Below the pieces are notes generated by a model, which saw nothing but the letters and a program-made list of their open reading frames with translations, had not been told where the DNA came from and did no database searches. A program made the position numbers and the translations under genes. From Gallionellaceae bacterium (GTDB lineage Bacteria > Pseudomonadota > Gammaproteobacteria > Burkholderiales > Thiobacillaceae), in the NCBI GenBank assembly GCA_028714875.1, contig JAQTLN010000001.1, positions 124,001 through 188,000 on the forward strand: a DNA stretch of 64,000 bases, in the 5' to 3' direction. Positions 8,125 to 17,274 of the stretch are shown in pieces. Within the stretch, counting starts at the first letter, position 1; each line of letters starts with the position of its first letter.

Positions 8125-10127
8125 AGGGGCTGCTTTTCGGTGATTTCCATTTCCACCCGGTTGCGGCCGCTGTGTTTCGCCCGGTAGAGCGCGTGGTCGG
8201 CGCGCGCGAGGATGGTGTCGGCATTGCTGTCGCCACGGGCGAACAGGGCGACACCGATACTGACGCTGTAGCGGACCATGCCGGTGGCGGTTTCGACCGG
8301 GGTGTCGTCGATCATCTGGCGCAGGCGTTCCGCCAATTCGCGCGCGCCTTCGCCATTGGTATCGGGCAGCAGGATGGCGAACTCCTCGCCGCCCAGGCGG
8401 CCGAGGTGGTCGCTGCGCCGCAGGATATGTCGCGCGCTGGCGGTAAACGCCTTGAGGACCGCATCGCCCGCGGCATGGCCGAATTCATCGTTGACCAGTT
8501 TGAAATGGTCGAGATCGAGCATGAGCAGCGCGGCGGCTTCGCCGTAGCGTTGGTGGCGCGCCAGTTCCTGTTCCAGTTGCTGCAGGAAGTGGCGGCGGTT
8601 GTGCGCGCCGGTGAGCGAGTCGGTGGTGGCCAGGAGACGCAACTGCCTGGCATGGGCCTGGCGCTCGGAGATGTCCTGAAATACCACCACCGCCCCCACG
8701 CGGGCGCCGTTCTTCAGTACCGGGGTGACCGTGAGGGCAACCGGAAAGCCGCCGCCATCCTGGCGCCAGAACCATTCCTCTTCTTCGTGCCGTGGGCGGC
8801 CGTCGGCCAGCGTCAGCGCGATGGGGCAGTCGGCGTGCGGATAGTCGCGGCCATCGGCATGGTGGTGATGGAAGAGAAGGTGCTGGTCGCGTCCCAGGAC
8901 GTCCTGACCGTTGATGCCGAGCATGCGCAGCGCGGCAGGGTTGATGAAGGTCGCATGGCCTTTCAGATCAACTCCATAGACGCCTTCGCCCAGGCCCATG
9001 AGCAATAACTGGAAGCGCGCTTCGCTCTCGTTCAGCGCGACCGCTTTCTGTTCCACCTGGAGTTTCCAGCGGCGCTGCGTGTCGCGCAGCAGCCAGAGCA
9101 GCAACATCTGGGCAATGCCATAGCCGAGCAGGGCTTCACCGGCCAACGCTTCCTGCGCCTGGTGGTGGCGTTGCACCAGGCTGCCCACATCGCGCCAGAT
9201 CAATACCGAGCCGACCGCCGCCCGTTTGGCGTCGAGCACGCCGAGATAGTCGCGCAAGGGAATCCGGGAGATATGCAGGACGCTGTCCCCGTAGTGCATC
9301 AGCCAGGAAATGGGTTGGTCATGATAGGCGTGGAGGGGCAGCCCCCCCAGCCAATCCTTGAGTTCCGGGCGGGAACTGGCCTCCAGATAGCAATCGCAGC
9401 CGTTCTTCTGGCGCAGTCCCGCGCGGTATTCCCGCCAGACCGAGGATTCCACGTGTTCGGGCTTGAGCAGGACGGCGAAGCCGGCGCCCAGTTGCCGGTC
9501 GAGCAGGCCGAGCTGCGCGGTGAAGGCGGTGCCGGCTTCGAGAGAGCCGATGTAGCGGGTGGTGCCGTCGGCGGCGCTGATTTCGACCGGCACCACGCCG
9601 CGAACACCGGATTGCACACGTCCGGTTTCAAATCCGGCGCGCGGCTGGCGGTCGCGATTGGTGTCTTCGATGATGTGGCGCAGACCATCCATGCGGTCGC
9701 CATATCGCTCCGGCGCATGCACGCGCAGAAAGGAGAGCACGCCCGGGCCGAGATGGAATTGCAGTTGCCGCACGCCGAAGCGGGTCTGCATGTAGTGCCA
9801 CTGTGGTTCCACACGGGCGAGCAAGGCGGCGCGCGCGCGCGCCGCGCGTTCGCCGCCGGCGCCGCCACCTTCGGCCAGCACGGCGGCCCGGCCCTGGTCG
9901 AACAATTGCTGCACTTCGGGGTCCGCCGCCAGCAGGCTGGCAAGCGCGACCATCTTTTGCTCCAGGTTGCCTATGGCGACAGCAAACGCGGTTTGCAACC
10001 GGCCGGCATCCTGGTCTAGCTGAATCTGGAGTTCATGCTCGCGATCGCGCCATACCAGCGTGGTGATGGCCGCGAAAACGAGGAGTAACAGGCCGCTGGC
10101 GAACCAGGTAAGAAGACGAAAGTGCAT
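8121..10127 (-). CDS. membrane sensor diguanylate cyclase (dCache_3 - PAS - GGDEF)
   Basis: A 668-residue inner-membrane protein. Membrane helix at residues 5-27; a large periplasmic double-Cache region with SFLRVHAPERYGD and RGVVPVEIS blocks, typical of dCache_3 sensors; a second hydrophobic segment (LLGYGIAQMLLLWLL); a PAS domain near residues 370-490 (LLLMGLGEGVYGVDLKG...); and a C-terminal GGDEF domain with an intact GGEEF active site (GRLGGEEFAILLPDT). It should make cyclic-di-GMP in response to a periplasmic ligand. An RxxD-type inhibitory site is not obvious. The gene stands alone. Confidence 0.93.
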   Translation of the reverse strand: MHFRLLTWFASGLLLLVFAAITTLVWRDREHELQIQLDQDAGRLQTAFAVAIGNLEQKMVALASLLAADPEVQQLFDQGRAAVLAEGGGAGGERAARARAALLARVEPQWHYMQTRFGVRQLQFHLGPGVLSFLRVHAPERYGDRMDGLRHIIEDTNRDRQPRAGFETGRVQSGVRGVVPVEISAADGTTRYIGSLEAGTAFTAQLGLLDRQLGAGFAVLLKPEHVESSVWREYRAGLRQKNGCDCYLEASSRPELKDWLGGLPLHAYHDQPISWLMHYGDSVLHISRIPLRDYLGVLDAKRAAVGSVLIWRDVGSLVQRHHQAQEALAGEALLGYGIAQMLLLWLLRDTQRRWKLQVEQKAVALNESEARFQLLLMGLGEGVYGVDLKGHATFINPAALRMLGINGQDVLGRDQHLLFHHHHADGRDYPHADCPIALTLADGRPRHEEEEWFWRQDGGGFPVALTVTPVLKNGARVGAVVVFQDISERQAHARQLRLLATTDSLTGAHNRRHFLQQLEQELARHQRYGEAAALLMLDLDHFKLVNDEFGHAAGDAVLKAFTASARHILRRSDHLGRLGGEEFAILLPDTNGEGARELAERLRQMIDDTPVETATGMVRYSVSIGVALFARGDSNADTILARADHALYRAKHSGRNRVEMEITEKQPL

Positions 10128-10234
10128 GGCGCATTTTGAACCAGGGCGCGCTTTGTTTCATCAGGGGATTGCGCCGGGCTGCCGATTTTTTCAAAGGTGC
10201 TTTTCGCGTTAGCCTCTGATGCGGTTGGTGCGGT

Positions 10235-10339
10235 GGTTCCCCCCTTTTTCAAAGGGGGAATGAAGGGGATTTAGCGACGTTTGCCTGTGCGGCCGTCTCA
10301 GAAATCCCCCCTAACCCCCCTTTGAAAAAGGGGGGAACC
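10235..10339. repeat. family C intergenic element
   Basis: Near-complete copy with perfect-looking GGTTCCCCCCTTT.../...AAAGGGGGGAACC ends and the TTTAGCGACGTTTGCCTG core. It lies between the diguanylate cyclase and msrB. Confidence 0.8.
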
Positions 10340-10461
10340 ACCGAACCAAGCGCATCACCCGTTAACGGGAAAAGAGCCTTGGGAAAGGTGGAGGCGACTT
10401 TGCATCAGCGGCTAGCCTATGGCGCCGGCACGGGTTGTTGGGCCCATTCACTTTGCCCGAT

Positions 10462-10905
10462 CTACCTTGTGTCAGCGGGCTCGAACACCAGCGACAGTGA
10501 ATTCAGGCAGTAGCGTTGTCCGGTAGGCAGAGGTCCGTCGTCGAAGACGTGGCCGAGATGGCCGTCGCAGCGGGCGCAGCGGATTTCGGCGCGGATCATG
10601 CCGTGGCTGGTATCGCGGATCGCGCGGATGTGCGCGGGATCGTAGGGCTGGGTGAAACTGGGCCAACCGGTGCCGGATTCGAACTTGGCTTCGGCGCGAA
10701 ACAGCGGCAGTCCGCACAGGCGGCAGTGATAAACCCCCGCGTCCTTGTTCTTCAGCAAGCCGCCGCAGAACGGGGGTTCGGTGCCCTGGTGGAGCAGGAC
10801 CCGGCGTTCTTCCTCGGAGAGGCTCGCGGCAAGCTTGGCTTTTTCCTCGGCGTCGAGCGGGGTCAGGTCGTAGCCGGAGGCGGAATGGCGGGTATCGTTG
10901 TTCAT
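10462..10905 (-). CDS. msrB: peptide-methionine (R)-S-oxide reductase
   Basis: A 147-residue MsrB that repairs the R form of methionine sulfoxide in proteins. Zinc ligands appear as CRLCG and CARCDGH; the catalytic block is [11 protein letters not shown], with the resolving-type motif [10 protein letters not shown] upstream and HVFDDGP between them. The start at 10905 follows AGGAG; the longer frame to 11067 overlaps the neighbouring methyltransferase and is rejected. It lies 13 bp after that gene, so the two are probably co-transcribed. Confidence 0.95.
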   Translation of the reverse strand: MNNDTRHSASGYDLTPLDAEEKAKLAASLSEEERRVLLHQGTEPPFCGGLLKNKDAGVYHCRLCGLPLFRAEAKFESGTGWPSFTQPYDPAHIRAIRDTSHGMIRAEIRCARCDGHLGHVFDDGPLPTGQRYCLNSLSLVFEPADTR

Positions 10906-10918
10906 CAGGCACTCCTGT

Positions 10919-11533
10919 TCAGTGCTTGCGCGCGACCATGAGAAACACCGGGTAGGCGCGGGTTCCCGTTTCCTGTTCCTTGACGATTTCGAACACCGTG
11001 TCGAAGCGAACGTCGCCATAGCCGGCGGCCTCGGCCTGTTGCCGCAAAGTTTCTCGGGTGAAGCCATGGTGCACGTCGACTTCGATGCCGTGGAAGGAAC
11101 CGTCCTCCTGGTCGAGGTCGGCCACGCAGAGCCAGCCGCCGGGGTTCAACAGGGCATGGAAGGTGGCGAGGATGTCGGCGGTGTCCGGGATGTGGTGCAA
11201 CACCATCGAGCTGAAGATCAGGTCGTAACGTTCTTCAGGGAGTGGCGCGTCGGTCAGGTCGGCCTGGCGCGCGGTCATGTTGCTCACGCCCAGCGCGGTG
11301 ATCTTTTCGCGCAGCACTTCCAGCATGCCGGCGGAACTGTCCTTGAGGGTGATATGGCCCAGCGCGTCTTTCAGCGGAAAGCTCAACATGCCGGTGCCGC
11401 AGCCGTAATCGAGCGCGCGCATGTTCGTGTTCAAGGGAATGGCCGCCTGTATCGCGGCGGCGATCTTGTCGGCGCGGTCCTGAAATACCGGGTTGCCGTC
11501 CCAGAGGCGTGCTTTGCTGTCGAAGTCGATCAT
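10919..11533 (-). CDS. class I SAM-dependent methyltransferase
   Basis: A 204-residue Rossmann-fold methyltransferase. Motif I is [12 protein letters not shown] (SAM binding), followed by a motif with acidic residue KDSSAGML, motif [16 protein letters not shown] and motif [16 protein letters not shown]. The substrate is not predictable; the group includes UbiE-like and small-molecule methyltransferases. It precedes msrB in the same direction with a 13-bp gap. No signal peptide is present, so it is cytoplasmic. Confidence 0.85.
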   Translation of the reverse strand: MIDFDSKARLWDGNPVFQDRADKIAAAIQAAIPLNTNMRALDYGCGTGMLSFPLKDALGHITLKDSSAGMLEVLREKITALGVSNMTARQADLTDAPLPEERYDLIFSSMVLHHIPDTADILATFHALLNPGGWLCVADLDQEDGSFHGIEVDVHHGFTRETLRQQAEAAGYGDVRFDTVFEIVKEQETGTRAYPVFLMVARKH

Positions 11534-11640
11534 GGCGTGCGGAATGAGAGGTCTTGGGGCGGCCGATTATCGGCCCGTCGCGGCTTCATGTAACCCGCCG
11601 GCCATCGGAATGCGCTAGGCTGCACGCCTTGGCCGTGTAG

Positions 11641-11664
11641 GTCGGGTTAGCGAAATGACCCGAC
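11641..11664. repeat. hairpin in the hoxF leader
   Basis: GTCGGGT and ACCCGAC flank a 10-base loop, ending 19 bp before the hoxF start. The sequence resembles another common intergenic palindrome type (GTAGGTCGGGTTAGCGAA). Whether it affects hoxF expression is unknown. Confidence 0.55.
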
Positions 11665-11683
11665 GCCCACTTACGGAGAGACC

Positions 11684-13543
11684 ATGACTCACGAATTGCA
11701 ATCCATCCTGGCGCGCCACCAGTTCGCACCGACGCAGCTCCTGCAAGTCTTGCGCGAAGTTCAGGAGCACTACTCCTGGATCGCCCCGGAAGCCCTGGAT
11801 TATGTGGCCGATGGCCTCGGCCTGCCGCGCGCGCGCGTGGAAGGCGTGGCGGGGTTTTACAGCTTCCTCCACAGCGATGCGCCGTGCCGCTATCGCCTGC
11901 TGTTCTCCGACAACATTACCGACCGCATGCTGGGCAACCAGGAGCTGATCGCCTACTTGTGCAACAAGTTGTGGGTTGAACGCGGCCATATTTCCGAAGA
12001 CGGCCTGGTCAGCGTGGATACCACCTCTTGCACCGGCCTGTGCGATCAAGGTCCGGCGCTACTGGTCAACGGCTGGGCGATTCCGCGTCTCACCCACGAA
12101 CGCCTCGACCAGATTACCGAATTGATCCTGGGGAAGACGCCGGTCGAACAATGGCCGCGCGAGCTGTTCGTGATTGAAAACAACATCCACCGCGCCGACA
12201 TCCTGCTGGACAACCCGATGGAGCCGGGGGATGCCTTGCGCGGGGTCATTTCACGCGGCGGCGGCCTGGAAGCCGCCGCCAATGCCCGTTCCTGGCGCGA
12301 GGGCATCCCCGCCGCCGAACAAGGGCAGCTCGCCATCCTGGACGAGATCAAGAAATCCAACTTGCGTGGCCGTGGCGGCGCCGGTTTCACCACCGGACTG
12401 AAGTGGGAGGCTTGCCGCAACGCCTCCGGAGATCACGCAAAGGAGCAACGTTATGTGGTGTGCAACGCCGACGAAGGCGAGCCCGGCACCTTCAAGGACC
12501 GCGTGCTGCTCACCACCCAGGCCGATCTGCTGTTCGAGGGCATGACGGTTTGCGCTTATGCCATCGGCGCGACCCGGGGGTTTCTCTACCTGCGCGGCGA
12601 ATACCGTTATCTGCTGGAGCCGCTGAACGAAACTTTGGCGCGGCGACGCGCGGCGCGCTTGCTGGGCCGCGACATCCTGGAACATGGCGGCTTCGACTTC
12701 GACATCGAAATCCACCTCGGCGCCGGCGCTTATGTCTGCGGCGAGGAATCGGCGTTGATCGAATCCCTGGAGGGCAAGCGCGGCATTCCGCGCAATCGGC
12801 CGCCTTATCCGGTCACCCACGGCTACCTGCAACAACCGACCACGGTGAACAACGTCGAGACCTTCTGCGCCGCCGCCCTGATCGCGGCCGGTGGAGACGA
12901 GTGGTACCGAAGCGTCGGCACGGCGAAATCGGCCGGTAGCAAGGTGTTGTCGGTGTCCGGCGATTGCGCCCGCCCCGGCATTTACGAATACCCCTTCGGC
13001 GTGACGGTGCGTCAGGTGCTGGAAGACTGTGGGGCGGAGAACACCCTGGCGGTGCAGATCAGCGGCCCCTCCGGCGTGTGCATCGCCGCCGACGAGTTCG
13101 ACCGCCGCATCGCCTTCGAGGATCTGGCCACCGCCGGCGCTTTCATGGTGTTCGACGCTTCCCGCGACATGTTCGAGGTGGCGCGCAATTTCGCCCACTT
13201 CTTCGCCCATGAGAGCTGCGGTTTCTGTACCCCGTGCCGGGTCGGTACCGCTATGTTGAGCACCACGATGGACAAGATCGCGAATGGCCACGGCACCCTG
13301 TACGACCTGGCCGAGATCGAGAAACTCGACCGCGTGCTCAACCAGTCCGCCCACTGTGGCCTCGGCCACACCGCCTGCAATCCCACCCTGGATACGCTGA
13401 AGCGCTTCCGCCCCACTTACGAACGGCGCCTGAAGTCACAGGATTTCGAGCCCGCCTTCGATCTCGACGGCGCCCTCGCCGCCGCCCGCCGCATGACCGG
13501 CCGCGATGACGCCGGGGCGCATCTGAGCACGGAGGAGGCATGA
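11684..13543 (+). CDS. hoxF: NAD-reducing [NiFe] hydrogenase, diaphorase subunit HoxF
   Basis: A 619-residue NuoE-NuoF fusion that passes hydrogenase electrons to NAD+. The N-terminal 160 residues form a thioredoxin-like [2Fe-2S] domain (VDTTSCTGLCDQGP). The NuoF part carries the NADH/FMN-binding motifs GRGGAGFTTGLKW and NADEGEPGTFKDR, GAGAYVCGEESALIESLEG, and [4Fe-4S] cysteines in ESCGFCTPCRVGT plus the downstream CGLGHTAC. Length is similar to known HoxF proteins. It begins a hoxF-hoxU-hoxY cluster; a family A repeat separates it from hoxU. The catalytic large subunit, hoxH, is 31 kb away. Confidence 0.96.
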   Translation: MTHELQSILARHQFAPTQLLQVLREVQEHYSWIAPEALDYVADGLGLPRARVEGVAGFYSFLHSDAPCRYRLLFSDNITDRMLGNQELIAYLCNKLWVERGHISEDGLVSVDTTSCTGLCDQGPALLVNGWAIPRLTHERLDQITELILGKTPVEQWPRELFVIENNIHRADILLDNPMEPGDALRGVISRGGGLEAAANARSWREGIPAAEQGQLAILDEIKKSNLRGRGGAGFTTGLKWEACRNASGDHAKEQRYVVCNADEGEPGTFKDRVLLTTQADLLFEGMTVCAYAIGATRGFLYLRGEYRYLLEPLNETLARRRAARLLGRDILEHGGFDFDIEIHLGAGAYVCGEESALIESLEGKRGIPRNRPPYPVTHGYLQQPTTVNNVETFCAAALIAAGGDEWYRSVGTAKSAGSKVLSVSGDCARPGIYEYPFGVTVRQVLEDCGAENTLAVQISGPSGVCIAADEFDRRIAFEDLATAGAFMVFDASRDMFEVARNFAHFFAHESCGFCTPCRVGTAMLSTTMDKIANGHGTLYDLAEIEKLDRVLNQSAHCGLGHTACNPTLDTLKRFRPTYERRLKSQDFEPAFDLDGALAAARRMTGRDDAGAHLSTEEA

Positions 13544-13557
13544 ATCCAACCTACCCC

Positions 13558-13625
13558 GCAGGATGTGGTGAGCTTGCGAACCGCATCACTCACGCACGAT
13601 GCGGTTCGTTCCTCGCCACTGCCTA
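13558..13625. repeat. family A inverted repeat inside the hox operon
   Basis: Arms GGATGTGGTGAGCTTGCGAA and a diverged reverse complement surround CTCACGCACGATG. It occupies nearly all of the 96-bp gap between hoxF and hoxU, which in other organisms are usually adjacent. The arms have decayed relative to the copy at 5074-5156. Confidence 0.75.
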
Positions 13626-13639
13626 CGCATGGAGTTCCC

Positions 13640-14392
13640 ATGACTGAAACCTTCCAGCTCGACGGCGAGGACGTGCCCTTTGCTCCCGGCCAGAGCGTCT
13701 TGCAGGCGGCCCTGAGCGCCGGCCGCTACATCCCGCATCTCTGTTACCACCCGGAATTCAAGCCACACGGCAGTTGCAAGGTGTGCACGGTGAAGGCCAA
13801 CGGCCGCACGGCGGCTTCCTGTACCCTGCCGGCGCAGGCCGGGCTGAACGTGGAAAGCGAAACCGGGGAGATGAACGACCTGCGCCGCACCCTGGTGCAA
13901 ATGCTGTTCGCCGAGGGCAACCATTTCTGCCCCTCCTGTGAGAAAAGCGGCAATTGCACTTTGCAGGCCTTGGGCTCCGACCTCGGGGTGATGACGGCGG
14001 GCTTCCGCCACTTCTATCCGGATCGCCCGGTGGACGCTTCGCACCCGGATTTCCTGCTCGATTTCAACCGTTGCATCCTGTGTGAACTGTGCGTGCGCGC
14101 CTCCTGCGAGGTGGACAACAAGTGTGTGTTCGCTCTCTCCGGGCGCGGCTTGACCAAGCATCTGATCGTCAACGCGGCCTCCGGCAAGCTGGCCGATACC
14201 GACGTCGCCCTCACTGACAAGGCGGTGTCGGTCTGTCCGGTGGGCGTGATCCTGAAAAAACGGGTCGGTTTCGCCGTCCCCATCGGCCAGCGCCGTTACG
14301 ACCAGCGACCGATCAGTGAACAGGCGCTCGACGACGCCCCGCGCCCATCCACCGCTTCCGGCGCTTGTGCCGCCTGTGAGGGGACATCATGA
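13640..14392 (+). CDS. hoxU: NAD-reducing hydrogenase iron-sulfur subunit HoxU
   Basis: A 250-residue NuoG-like electron-transfer subunit. An N-terminal [2Fe-2S] ferredoxin domain (IPHLCYHPEFKPHGSCKVC) is followed by the His-Cys3 [4Fe-4S] motif (HFCPSCEKSGNC) and a further cluster in the CILCELCVRASCEVDNKC block. It relays electrons from HoxY/HoxH to HoxF. ATG at 13640 follows the repeat at 13558-13625; the longer frame from 13565 would be encoded by the repeat and is rejected. It overlaps hoxY by four bases. Confidence 0.95.
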   Translation: MTETFQLDGEDVPFAPGQSVLQAALSAGRYIPHLCYHPEFKPHGSCKVCTVKANGRTAASCTLPAQAGLNVESETGEMNDLRRTLVQMLFAEGNHFCPSCEKSGNCTLQALGSDLGVMTAGFRHFYPDRPVDASHPDFLLDFNRCILCELCVRASCEVDNKCVFALSGRGLTKHLIVNAASGKLADTDVALTDKAVSVCPVGVILKKRVGFAVPIGQRRYDQRPISEQALDDAPRPSTASGACAACEGTS

Positions 14393-14928
14393 GCAAGAAG
14401 CTGAAAGTCGCCACCACTTCCCTGGCCGGCTGCTTCGGCTGCCACATGTCCCTGCTCGACATCGACGAACGCCTGTTCGATCTGCTCGAACTGATCGAGT
14501 TCGACCGCTCGCCGCTCACCGACATCAAGCACTGTGGCCCCTGCGACGTCGGCCTGGTGGAAGGGGGCCTGTGCAACGCGGAAAACGTCCACGTCCTGCG
14601 CGAGTTCAGGAAGAACTGCAAGATTCTGGTGGCGGTGGGCGCCTGCGCCGTCACCGGCGGCCTGCCCGCGCAACGTAACCACCTGAGCCTGGCCGACTGC
14701 CTGCAAGAGGTCTACGTCACTGAAATCAGCCTGGAGCATGGCGGCATTCCCAACGACCCGGAACTGCCCTTGCCGCTGGACAAGGTGCACCCGCTGCACG
14801 AGGTGGTGAAAGTGGATTACTTCCTCCCCGGTTGCCCGCCCTCGGCCGACACGATCTGGAAATTCCTCACCGATCTGCTGGCCGGCCGCACGCCCAGCCT
14901 GGGGCCGGAACTGATTCGCTACGATTAG
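14389..14928 (+). CDS. hoxY: NAD-reducing hydrogenase small subunit HoxY
   Basis: A 179-residue [NiFe] hydrogenase small subunit of the soluble bidirectional type, with no Tat signal. The proximal [4Fe-4S] cluster cysteines are visible: AGCFGCHMS near residue 15, HCGPCD, VGACAVTGG and FLPGCPPS. It docks on HoxH and feeds electrons into HoxU and HoxF. Its ATG overlaps the hoxU stop (ATGA). Normally hoxH follows directly; here the cluster ends and an iron-uptake module begins. Confidence 0.95.
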   Translation: MSKKLKVATTSLAGCFGCHMSLLDIDERLFDLLELIEFDRSPLTDIKHCGPCDVGLVEGGLCNAENVHVLREFRKNCKILVAVGACAVTGGLPAQRNHLSLADCLQEVYVTEISLEHGGIPNDPELPLPLDKVHPLHEVVKVDYFLPGCPPSADTIWKFLTDLLAGRTPSLGPELIRYD

Positions 14929-14934
14929 GGGAGG

Positions 14935-14951
14935 GCGCCCACAGTGGGCGC
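14935..14951 (+). terminator. possible weak terminator after hoxY
   Basis: A 7-bp stem GCGCCCA/TGGGCGC with a 3-base loop begins six bases after the hoxY stop and is followed by TTGATTTAT. The T-run is imperfect, so termination is uncertain. Confidence 0.4.
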
Positions 14952-15024
14952 TTGATTTATGGAGCGGGTGATGTAGCCGGCCAAGGCTTGCTAAAAAGCT
15001 CAGGCGAGTATTGCGAATGTAAAT

Positions 15025-15043
15025 GGGAATGAATATCATTGCC
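15025..15043. promoter_or_regulatory. Fur-box-like operator upstream of the iron-uptake genes
   Basis: GGGAATGAATATCATTGCC contains the inverted repeat AATGA-ATA-TCATT and matches the classical 19-bp Fur box at 13 positions by eye. It ends 26 bp before the cupredoxin start codon. Iron-dependent repression by Fur would fit the downstream genes. Confidence 0.65.
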
Positions 15044-15069
15044 CCTGTCGCAATTTCTCGTTATCCGCC

Positions 15070-15387
15070 ATGAAATATCTTGCCTTGCCCCTGTTGCTGT
15101 TCCCCCTGACCGTCCTGGCGGCGGATGCGGAAGTTACGTTGGCCATCAAAAACAACCGCTTCATACCCGCTGAGCTCCATGTTCAGGCCGGCAAGAAGAT
15201 CAAGCTGGTGGTGGAAAACCAGGATGCCGCCGCCGAGGAGTTCGAGAGTTACGAATTGAATCGGGAGAAGGTCATCGCGGCCAATTCGCGTGGCACCCTG
15301 TTCATTGGCCCCCTGGCGCCGGGGCGCTATCCGTTCTTCGGCGATTTCCACCAACAGACCGCGCGTGGCGTGGTCGTTGCCGAATAA
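15070..15387 (+). CDS. periplasmic cupredoxin-domain protein of an FTR1 iron-uptake system
   Basis: A 105-residue exported protein with signal peptide ending VLAA. The mature part is a small cupredoxin-like beta-sandwich (FIPAELHVQAGKKIKLVVEN, FESYELN, FFGDFHQ) resembling the cupredoxin_1 domain found in EfeO or in proteins next to FTR1 permeases. It would bind or oxidise metal in the periplasm before import. The copper ligand set is incomplete by eye, so its redox role is uncertain. It lies 12 bp upstream of the FTR1 gene and behind a Fur-box-like site. Confidence 0.82.
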   Translation: MKYLALPLLLFPLTVLAADAEVTLAIKNNRFIPAELHVQAGKKIKLVVENQDAAAEEFESYELNREKVIAANSRGTLFIGPLAPGRYPFFGDFHQQTARGVVVAE

Positions 15388-15399
15388 GGAAACCTTGCC

Positions 15400-16248
15400 A
15401 TGTTCGCCGCCTCTATCATCGTTTTCCGCGAAGCGCTGGAAGCCGCCCTGTTGATCGGCATCATAGCCGCCGCCACGCGTGGTCTGGACGGCCGTGGGCG
15501 CTGGATCGGTATCGGTATCGCCGCCGGACTGGCACTGTCACTGGTTGTGGCCGGGCTCACCGACGTCATCGCTCAGTGGGCCGACGGCGCCGGCCAGGAA
15601 TTGTTTAATGCCGCCGTGCTCGGTGTCGCCGTGCTGATGCTGGCCTGGCACAACATCTGGATGGCCAGCCATGGCAAGGAGATGGCGGCCCAGGCCAAGC
15701 AGGTCGCGCACTCGGTGGTTTCGGGTGGCGCGGAGCTCTCCGCCATCGCTCTGGTTATCGCGTTGGCTGTACTGCGCGAAGGCTCAGAAACCGCTTTGTT
15801 CTTGTATGGACTCGCCGCCAGCGACCAACTCGGCGCCATGGAAGTGCTCTCCGGTGCCGGCCTCGGCCTGCTCGGCGGCGCGGCGGTGGGTGGCGCGCTC
15901 TATGCCGGTCTGGTGCGCATTCCGCTGCGCTGGCTGTTCGGCGCGACCAGCTTGCTGGTGCTGCTGCTGGCTTCCGGCATGGCCGGCCAGATCGCCAGGC
16001 TGCTGATCCAGGGCGACATCCTGCCCTTCTCCGGCCGAGCGCTCTGGGATACCACCGCTCTACTGCCCGTGAATTCGAGCCTGGGCAATCTCCTGCACGT
16101 GATGATGGGTTACGAAGCGCGTCCCAGCGCCATGCAGGTGCTGTTCTATGTCGCGACCTTCTGTCTGATCCTGCTCGGCATGCTCTGGTCAGGCCGTCCT
16201 CCGGCCCAGTCCAGGCCCACCTCCCACTCCCCGATTCAATCCGCCTGA
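15400..16248 (+). CDS. FTR1 family high-affinity iron permease
   Basis: A 282-residue inner-membrane protein with about seven hydrophobic helices. The two signature iron-binding motifs are present: REALEAALLIGI near residue 10 and REGSETALFLYG near residue 128. It is expected to import ferric iron delivered by the cupredoxin partner. It sits between that protein (12-bp gap) and an outer-membrane protein gene (11-bp gap), so the three likely form one iron-regulated operon. Confidence 0.92.
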   Translation: MFAASIIVFREALEAALLIGIIAAATRGLDGRGRWIGIGIAAGLALSLVVAGLTDVIAQWADGAGQELFNAAVLGVAVLMLAWHNIWMASHGKEMAAQAKQVAHSVVSGGAELSAIALVIALAVLREGSETALFLYGLAASDQLGAMEVLSGAGLGLLGGAAVGGALYAGLVRIPLRWLFGATSLLVLLLASGMAGQIARLLIQGDILPFSGRALWDTTALLPVNSSLGNLLHVMMGYEARPSAMQVLFYVATFCLILLGMLWSGRPPAQSRPTSHSPIQSA

Positions 16249-16259
16249 AAGGTATTTCC

Positions 16260-17003
16260 ATGAAGCGTCAATTTGCGGCCGCGTTGGCCGCCACAGCCTC
16301 CCTTTGCCTGCAAGTCGCTCACGCCGGCCCATCCGACTATATCTACGAGCCGAAAGTGGAACACGGCGAGAAGGAAATCGACTTCAAGTATGGCCACGCC
16401 GGAAATCGCGCGCCGGGCGACAGTCTGCAAGCCGCTTCCAGCCTGGGTCTGGGCTATGGCGTGGGGGAACACTGGTTCACCGAGTTTTATGTGAAGTGGG
16501 AGCAGCCCGCGGCGGGGGACATGAAGTACGAAGCACTGGAATGGGAAAACAAGTTTCAGCTCACGGAGACCGGTGAATACCCGGTGGACATCGGTTTCAT
16601 CGCCGAAATCGAGCGACCAAAGGATCACGACGAAGGCTGGGAGGTGCGGGTCGGGCCGCTGTTTCAGACCGAATTCGGCAAGTTGCAGGCCAATGCCAAT
16701 CTGCTGTTCACACATCATTACAATGCCGCGACCCCAAGCCCCACTCAGTTCGGCTACCAGGTGCAGTTGAAATATCGCTGGAAGCCGGAGTTCGAGTTCG
16801 GTCTGCAAGGTTTCGGTGACATGGGCGACTGGGATCACTGGTCTGGTGGTCGCCAGCAATCGCAGCGTTTTGGCCCGGCCGTGTTCGGCAAGATCGGAGT
16901 GGGAACGCACAAGGCCGTGCGCTATAACGCGGCACTGTTGTTCGGCGCGACAGACGGCGCGCCGAAACAGACCTTCAGGTTACAGACGGAATACGAATTC
17001 TGA
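16260..17003 (+). CDS. outer-membrane beta-barrel protein of the iron module
   Basis: A 247-residue protein with a signal peptide ending AHA. The rest is a run of alternating amphipathic strands ending in Phe (LQTEYEF), the layout of an outer-membrane barrel. Aromatic and acidic residues are abundant (WFTEFYVKWEQP, YEALEWENKFQL). The family is not recognised with certainty. Its position 11 bp after the FTR1 gene suggests it channels iron or copper across the outer membrane, but this is inference from context only. Confidence 0.7.
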   Translation: MKRQFAAALAATASLCLQVAHAGPSDYIYEPKVEHGEKEIDFKYGHAGNRAPGDSLQAASSLGLGYGVGEHWFTEFYVKWEQPAAGDMKYEALEWENKFQLTETGEYPVDIGFIAEIERPKDHDEGWEVRVGPLFQTEFGKLQANANLLFTHHYNAATPSPTQFGYQVQLKYRWKPEFEFGLQGFGDMGDWDHWSGGRQQSQRFGPAVFGKIGVGTHKAVRYNAALLFGATDGAPKQTFRLQTEYEF

Positions 17004-17274
17004 TTTGGCGCTGGTCGTCCGCCCCTGGCGCCGGAGGGTGGCGCCATAGCGCCGATACGCGGATGCGAGAAGCGGGGGTTAAACCTTGATACTTGGAATT
17101 TCGGCCAGAGCGGCCGGTCAGGCCAAAGCCCTGACGCCACCATTCATTTCAAAATGCCGCCTACACAGAGCGAACCGGACGCAGAGCGGACGTGGTGCAC
17201 GAAATGGTTGTTGGCCGCGTCGGTGCTAGCGCGTGGGACAAGCGTCCTGGCTCTGTTTGGCGCGGGATGGGTTC

